Below, piece by piece: positions 60,100 to 64,000 of a stretch of DNA of 64,000 nt; position 1 is the stretch's first letter, and every line of letters begins with the position of its first letter. The stretch is taken from assembly GCA_002105175.1 (NCBI GenBank), contig MCGE01000007.1, positions 1,889,876-1,953,875 of the forward strand. The letters are read 5' to 3'. Source of the DNA: Absidia repens (lineage: Eukaryota; Mucoromycota; Mucoromycetes; Mucorales; Cunninghamellaceae). The position numbers and the translations under genes are program-made. The notes below the pieces were generated by a model. It was not told the origin of the DNA, searched no databases, and saw nothing but the letters and a program-made list of their open reading frames with translations.

Positions 60100-61180
60100 C
60101 CACAGAAAATATTTCACATTCCGCCCACGTGGATGTTTATTTACTCACCGCCTTTCATTTTTCCGCTCTCTCTTTCTTTTCCTCATCTTTTTGACTTTTT
60201 TTTTTTCTTCGCCATTCAACTTCTATGGGGTTATGTTGATCTTAGAATAGTGGCAGGACTAGTTTAGAAGGGTTTTCAGATCAGGGATTACAACATGCAT
60301 GGGGAAACCCTTTCAGTTTGGATTCAGGTTTTGGGACCACCACCATTAGTTGGCTTTTGAAGCCTTCATTAGCTTAGCTTAGCATTAGTTTGCCCATATA
60401 TTGTTTCATCTTAATAAAAAATATCTTTTTTTACATGCTTCAATTAAAAAACGTTCTATTAGTCTCTTTCATGTCTTGTGCAATAGATCCCTTTTCTGTC
60501 ATTGCGCCTTTAGATGAGTGCTGATAGTTGACCTGCTCCAATAAAATATATTCCTTTATTGTATGTTTCATGTCTTGCATTTAATACGATATCTCTTTTT
60601 GCCTTTGTACCTTTAGATTAGTGCTCACCATCCTCTTAGAACTCCTAATAGTCTTACTCCAGTTACCCCCAATAGATCCCTTGTTACAATGAGGGCCACA
60701 CCCTTACTGTAGTATCTACCATATTCCGTTAAATAAAATATACCTTTTTATTACTTATTATATGAATAAACAAAGTCGTTATTCTATCTATTTTTGTGAG
60801 TGTTCTACCAAATACCTACTCTCTAGAGTACCGACCAAAACTTCCTCCCCGCTAGAGTCACATCGATTGGTTTGCAGTTTTAGGTCATTTGATATGGAAT
60901 ATGACTCTGTTATCGCTCTACCATTCATATGAATTAACCTAGTACTTGCATCCGCCGTAGACCTATAAAATATTATAAGCTATACTAGACCGTATATGTT
61001 TAGTTCACTATTTTATCACGTATTGTATAGGAAAAAACAAACCAAACGGAAATTAGATCCCCAAAGAACTGCCCACCGGGATGATAAATAGCATAGCTGC
61101 CGTATTTCTTTTCCCATATACATAAAAATACCCAGTTAGATGGAATATTGAGCAACTGGCAGTTGAGGTTCAAGGGCGGC
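60100..61180 (+). repeat. Family A dispersed repeat, copy 11 (near full length)
   Basis: Begins CCACAGAAAATATTTCAC, CCGCCCACGTG (CACGTG at 60126-60131), T-rich tract, GGCAGGACTAGTTTAG, core CATGCATGGGGAAACCC near 60294, TTAGTTGGCTTTTGAAGCC, AATAAAAAATAT, more CAATAAAA blocks, and 3' sections ATTAACCTAG and CTGCCCACC. Confidence 0.88.
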
Positions 61181-61779
61181 TTATCAAAATGTGATATGAC
61201 TGAGATCTTAACGAATGATATATCGGGTCGTAGTTAGGCAGAATTTCAACAACGTGGAATTCACATATATAATTATGTGGCCACGTTTTGACGAGTAAGT
61301 AAGGTCATCAGAGGGTGCATTGACGTCTTGGTGTATCGACATTTGTGACTTTTTTGAGAGTGAATTAAGGAGATCTGCAAGATTTTGAGATCGGATGTTG
61401 AAAATCGATACTCTGAGTGTGAGCTTTCAAAAATGCATAATTCATAGTAATTTAGCCAAAAACAATAACAACAGCAAATTAATAGAAAGGGGTTAAATCG
61501 CTGAATGAGCTAACTTTGGAAAAAAAAAAGAACTTGGTATGCTTTATTTTTCTTTAAATAAAAATGGATTGAAAATTTCACATTATAATACTAGTACTGG
61601 ATAATCAATAAAATGAAGAAAAAAGCAAAATTAAAAGGGGGGTGGAAAGGACAAAAGATAAGAATAGAAAATGATTGCTTAAGCTTCTATTTTTCTTTTC
61701 CCTTCTTCAAGTTCAATAAAACTGGGTCCCCTTTTTCTTTTCTTTTTTATTTGACATTATTTTACGCAGACATATAAAA

Positions 61780-63074
61780 ATGAGACCAAACCACCATTTT
61801 TTATTGATGCTATGTGTATTGTTTTGTGCTCAAATTATACAAGCTGATTTAATTCATGGGCTGTTTGGTTTTGGAGATACAGGTACAGGTAGTAGTGGAA
61901 CTAACCATCCAGGCGAATCAATAAGCCCACCATCACCCAACAGCACTCCAAACGAACCATCTTTACCTGAACCTAGTCATTCTGTCAGCAACAATAACGA
62001 CAAACCAAATAACAATGATAGTAATGACTCTTCAACATCACCAAAGGCATCATCACCTCAAGTTCAGCCATCTTCGCCTACGATCTCACCAATAACAAAT
62101 TCTCCCCCCTCGCCCCCTTCTTCTTCTTCTGCCCCTGTTTCTTCCAATATGGATAATTCCGCACCTGGCACGGATCCAACTCCTTCTACTCAATCCAATA
62201 ACAATCCATCTCCAACAACAACAGCCCCTAACTCCAGCAAGAATGAACCCAGTGATGCACTATCAAAAAATCATCCATCTAATGGCGTAGATGGCAGCAA
62301 CAGCTCCAAAAATAATGACAATAAAAATAGAAACAATAATGAATCTATTTCAAATTCCGACATTAATGCAACTTCTTCGAGTGAGCCTGATATTCCTGCT
62401 GACTCTACCCCTGAATCCAATAATCACAGTAGTACTGGAACAATAGCTGGTGCGGTGTTGGGTGGGATTGGTAAGTTTATATTATAAACCATTAATTATA
62501 GTTATCATATATGTAATATTCTAACTTCCCATTTTATTAAAAAAAAAAAGTTGGACTCGCATTGATCGGTGGCATAGTGACTTGGTGCAACCGAAAAGGT
62601 GGGTGCACAAAACGACAAAATGGGGTACGAGACGGTGGTTTAAAGCAAACCGATCACTACTCGATTGATATGCATCCTCATTCTTCGACCAGTCCTAGTA
62701 TCAAGAACCCAGCTAATCTGACAGCTTCAAGCGGTATGATGGAAATGACACCTGCTTCGCCTTTTGATCATTCGCGGCGCCTTGTGGCAGGAATGGGTCC
62801 AGCGTCTGGTGCTGTCCCCGTTTATACTGATAGTCATTATCATCATCACCAACAAGAATATGAGCAGCGACAATATAACCATCATGATCAGGGTGCCACA
62901 GTTCATAATGAAGAAATAGTTGGTGACGGACCTGGATATTATTATCAGCAAGAAGAGGCAAGATGGGATTACGATCAGCAGCAACAGCATCCAAACTATG
63001 GTGGTTATTATCAACCAGATACATATAAGCCCGATACTGTGGATCAATACAATAACAAACCTAATGCAATTTGA
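61780..63074 (+). CDS. Mucin-like type I membrane protein
   Basis: Two exons, 61780-62470 and 62551-63074, total 404 residues. Signal peptide 1-22 (LLMLCVLFCAQIIQA). Residues ~30-215 are a Ser/Pro/Asn/Thr-rich stalk likely to be heavily O- and N-glycosylated. A Gly/Ala-rich transmembrane helix spans about 219-242 (AGAVLGGIVGLALIGGIVTW). The ~160-residue cytoplasmic tail is rich in H, Q and Y, with several repeated YY/QQ patches. It resembles fungal cell-wall stress sensors (Mid2/Mtl1-like layout) and parallels the minus-strand gene at 6975-8165. Neither has a recognised sensor domain. TATA-like ATATAAAA precedes the ATG. Confidence 0.82.
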
Positions 63075-63358
63075 GTTGTATGACGCATATCTTTCTGTGT
63101 ATGATATTTACGTTTTAATATAGTTTAAATTATTGTTCTAAGGTGTTGTTTCATAGTCATTTTACCCCGAAGATCGGAGATCCTGAAAATAAAGTCCCTA
63201 AAATCTCCTCCAGCTTTCCTTTTTCGTTTGTTTTCTCACCGTTTTTTTTTTTAGCGTTTCTTTTCTCACCGTTCCTTCTCTCTCTTTCTTTTTTTTTTCA
63301 TATATAATATATATTTCTATTTTTTCTTTTTTATCCCCTCCCATTCATTCATTCTTCA

Positions 63359-64000
63359 ATGGTTCATTTAAATCCACTATCAAACACTCATCCGCATTGG
63401 CTTCATGAAGCTCCATACCAAAAACCATCAACAAAGCCCTTACCAGAACATGCTGACATTGTCATTGTTGGAGGTACAGTACTGTATTACAAAATAATGC
63501 TTTCCTCGGGCGACTGTTCTGTACGAGCGAAGTGATCACCATTTAGTAACTTCCTCTCTCCTTCCTTTTATATCCATTTATGCAAACATAGGTGGAATCA
63601 CTGGTCTTAGTACTGCGTATTGGTTGACAAAGTTGAACCCCTCATTATCAGTAGTTGTTGTGGAAGCTAGAGGATTGTCAAGTGGTGCTACTGGTAGAAA
63701 TGGTAATCCTATATTTGTCTGGTGTATTATTATTATCCTTATTATTCTTATTGATGTACTTTTTTGGATGGGCTCATATTTATATAGGCGGCATTATATG
63801 TCCAGGATTGAACGATAATTTTGATCACATCGTTCAAAAATATGGTGAAAAGGAAGCCGAACGATTAGTGGACTTCGATTACAAAAATGTGGATATGCTG
63901 GCCAAATTCCTTGAAGAACATGGTGACAAGGATAATGGATTCTATGACCCTCAAATCACTTGGTTAAAGCATGGGACGGTAATGAAAAAAAAAAAGAAGC
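63359..64000 (+). CDS. FAD-dependent oxidoreductase (DAO family), partial
   Basis: The 5' part of a gene that continues beyond the window. Exons 63359-63473, 63592-63702, 63788-63978 (donor GGTAATG at 63979). The N-terminus MVHLNPLSNTHPHWLHEAP leads into the Rossmann dinucleotide fold DIVIVGGGITGLSTAYWL, with GGGITG giving the GxGxxG FAD motif. VVVVEARGLSSGATGRNGG follows and matches the D-amino-acid/glycine oxidase-type (DAO) N-terminus. The substrate cannot be assigned from this part. Confidence 0.88.

Noticed and set aside
9740..60300. Conserved hairpin GGGTTTTC / GGAAACCC in the family A core
   Set aside because: Can form in some copies (for example 30.2 kb) but the 5' arm is broken in copy 2 (GGCATTTTC) and copy 3, so structural conservation is not supported.
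1..64000. CRISPR arrays, bacterial operons, prophage or classic DNA transposon with transposase
   Set aside because: Genes have spliceosomal introns and eukaryotic identity; no spaced direct repeats of CRISPR type and no transposase or reverse-transcriptase frame was seen.

Overview
The window is AT-rich nuclear DNA from a filamentous fungus. The likeliest source is an early-diverging lineage, Mucoromycota/Mucorales. The evidence is many short GT-AG introns (roughly 50-130 bp), long A/T homopolymers, a retained cytoplasmic dynein light intermediate chain, a LARGE-like GT49 glycosyltransferase, Mch1-type and Yippee proteins, and ribosomal-protein genes whose first exons encode only 4 or 6 codons. 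The lineage call is inference from gene content, not from a marker comparison.

Layout. Copies of a dispersed non-coding repeat (called family A here) separate clusters of genes. 1.5-8.2 kb: V-ATPase subunit H (VMA13), an unknown low-complexity protein, and a secreted/type I membrane protein on the other strand. 11.3-21.3 kb: ribosomal protein eL22, thymidylate kinase, dynein light intermediate chain divergent from a GST-like gene, and a mitochondrial type I J-protein (Mdj1) on the minus strand. 21.8-35 kb: a gene-poor, repeat-rich island. It holds U6 snRNA, tRNA-Asn, tRNA-Met and ribosomal protein uL13. A second repeat (family B) lies just downstream of each of the three Pol III genes. 35.2-46.1 kb: ribosomal protein uS15, a Tom20-MYND-SET fusion, a small secreted protein, a PP1-docking-motif protein and gamma-COP (SEC21). 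47.9-50.6 kb: an unknown mitochondrial-type membrane protein and a Yippee protein. 53.7-58.6 kb: an Mch1-like MFS transporter and a GT49 enzyme. 59.4 kb: an orphan membrane-protein exon. 61.8-64 kb: a mucin-like type I membrane protein and the start of an FAD oxidoreductase that runs off the window.

Most genes are housekeeping: vacuolar acidification, translation, dTTP synthesis, COPI and dynein transport, mitochondrial import and folding. There is no operon logic and no obvious biosynthetic or defence cluster. The most unusual items are the Tom20-MYND-SET fusion with a degenerate SET catalytic motif, the family B repeat tied to Pol III genes, and the roughly 1.1-kb family A repeat (at least 11 copies, most in one orientation, carrying CACGTG near one end and several AATAAA signals).

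Exon coordinates were assigned by eye from reading frames and splice signals. Where exon sums divide by three and the protein matches a known family I treat the model as firm. Two genes (gamma-COP and the PP1-motif protein) need a one-base correction to stay open.
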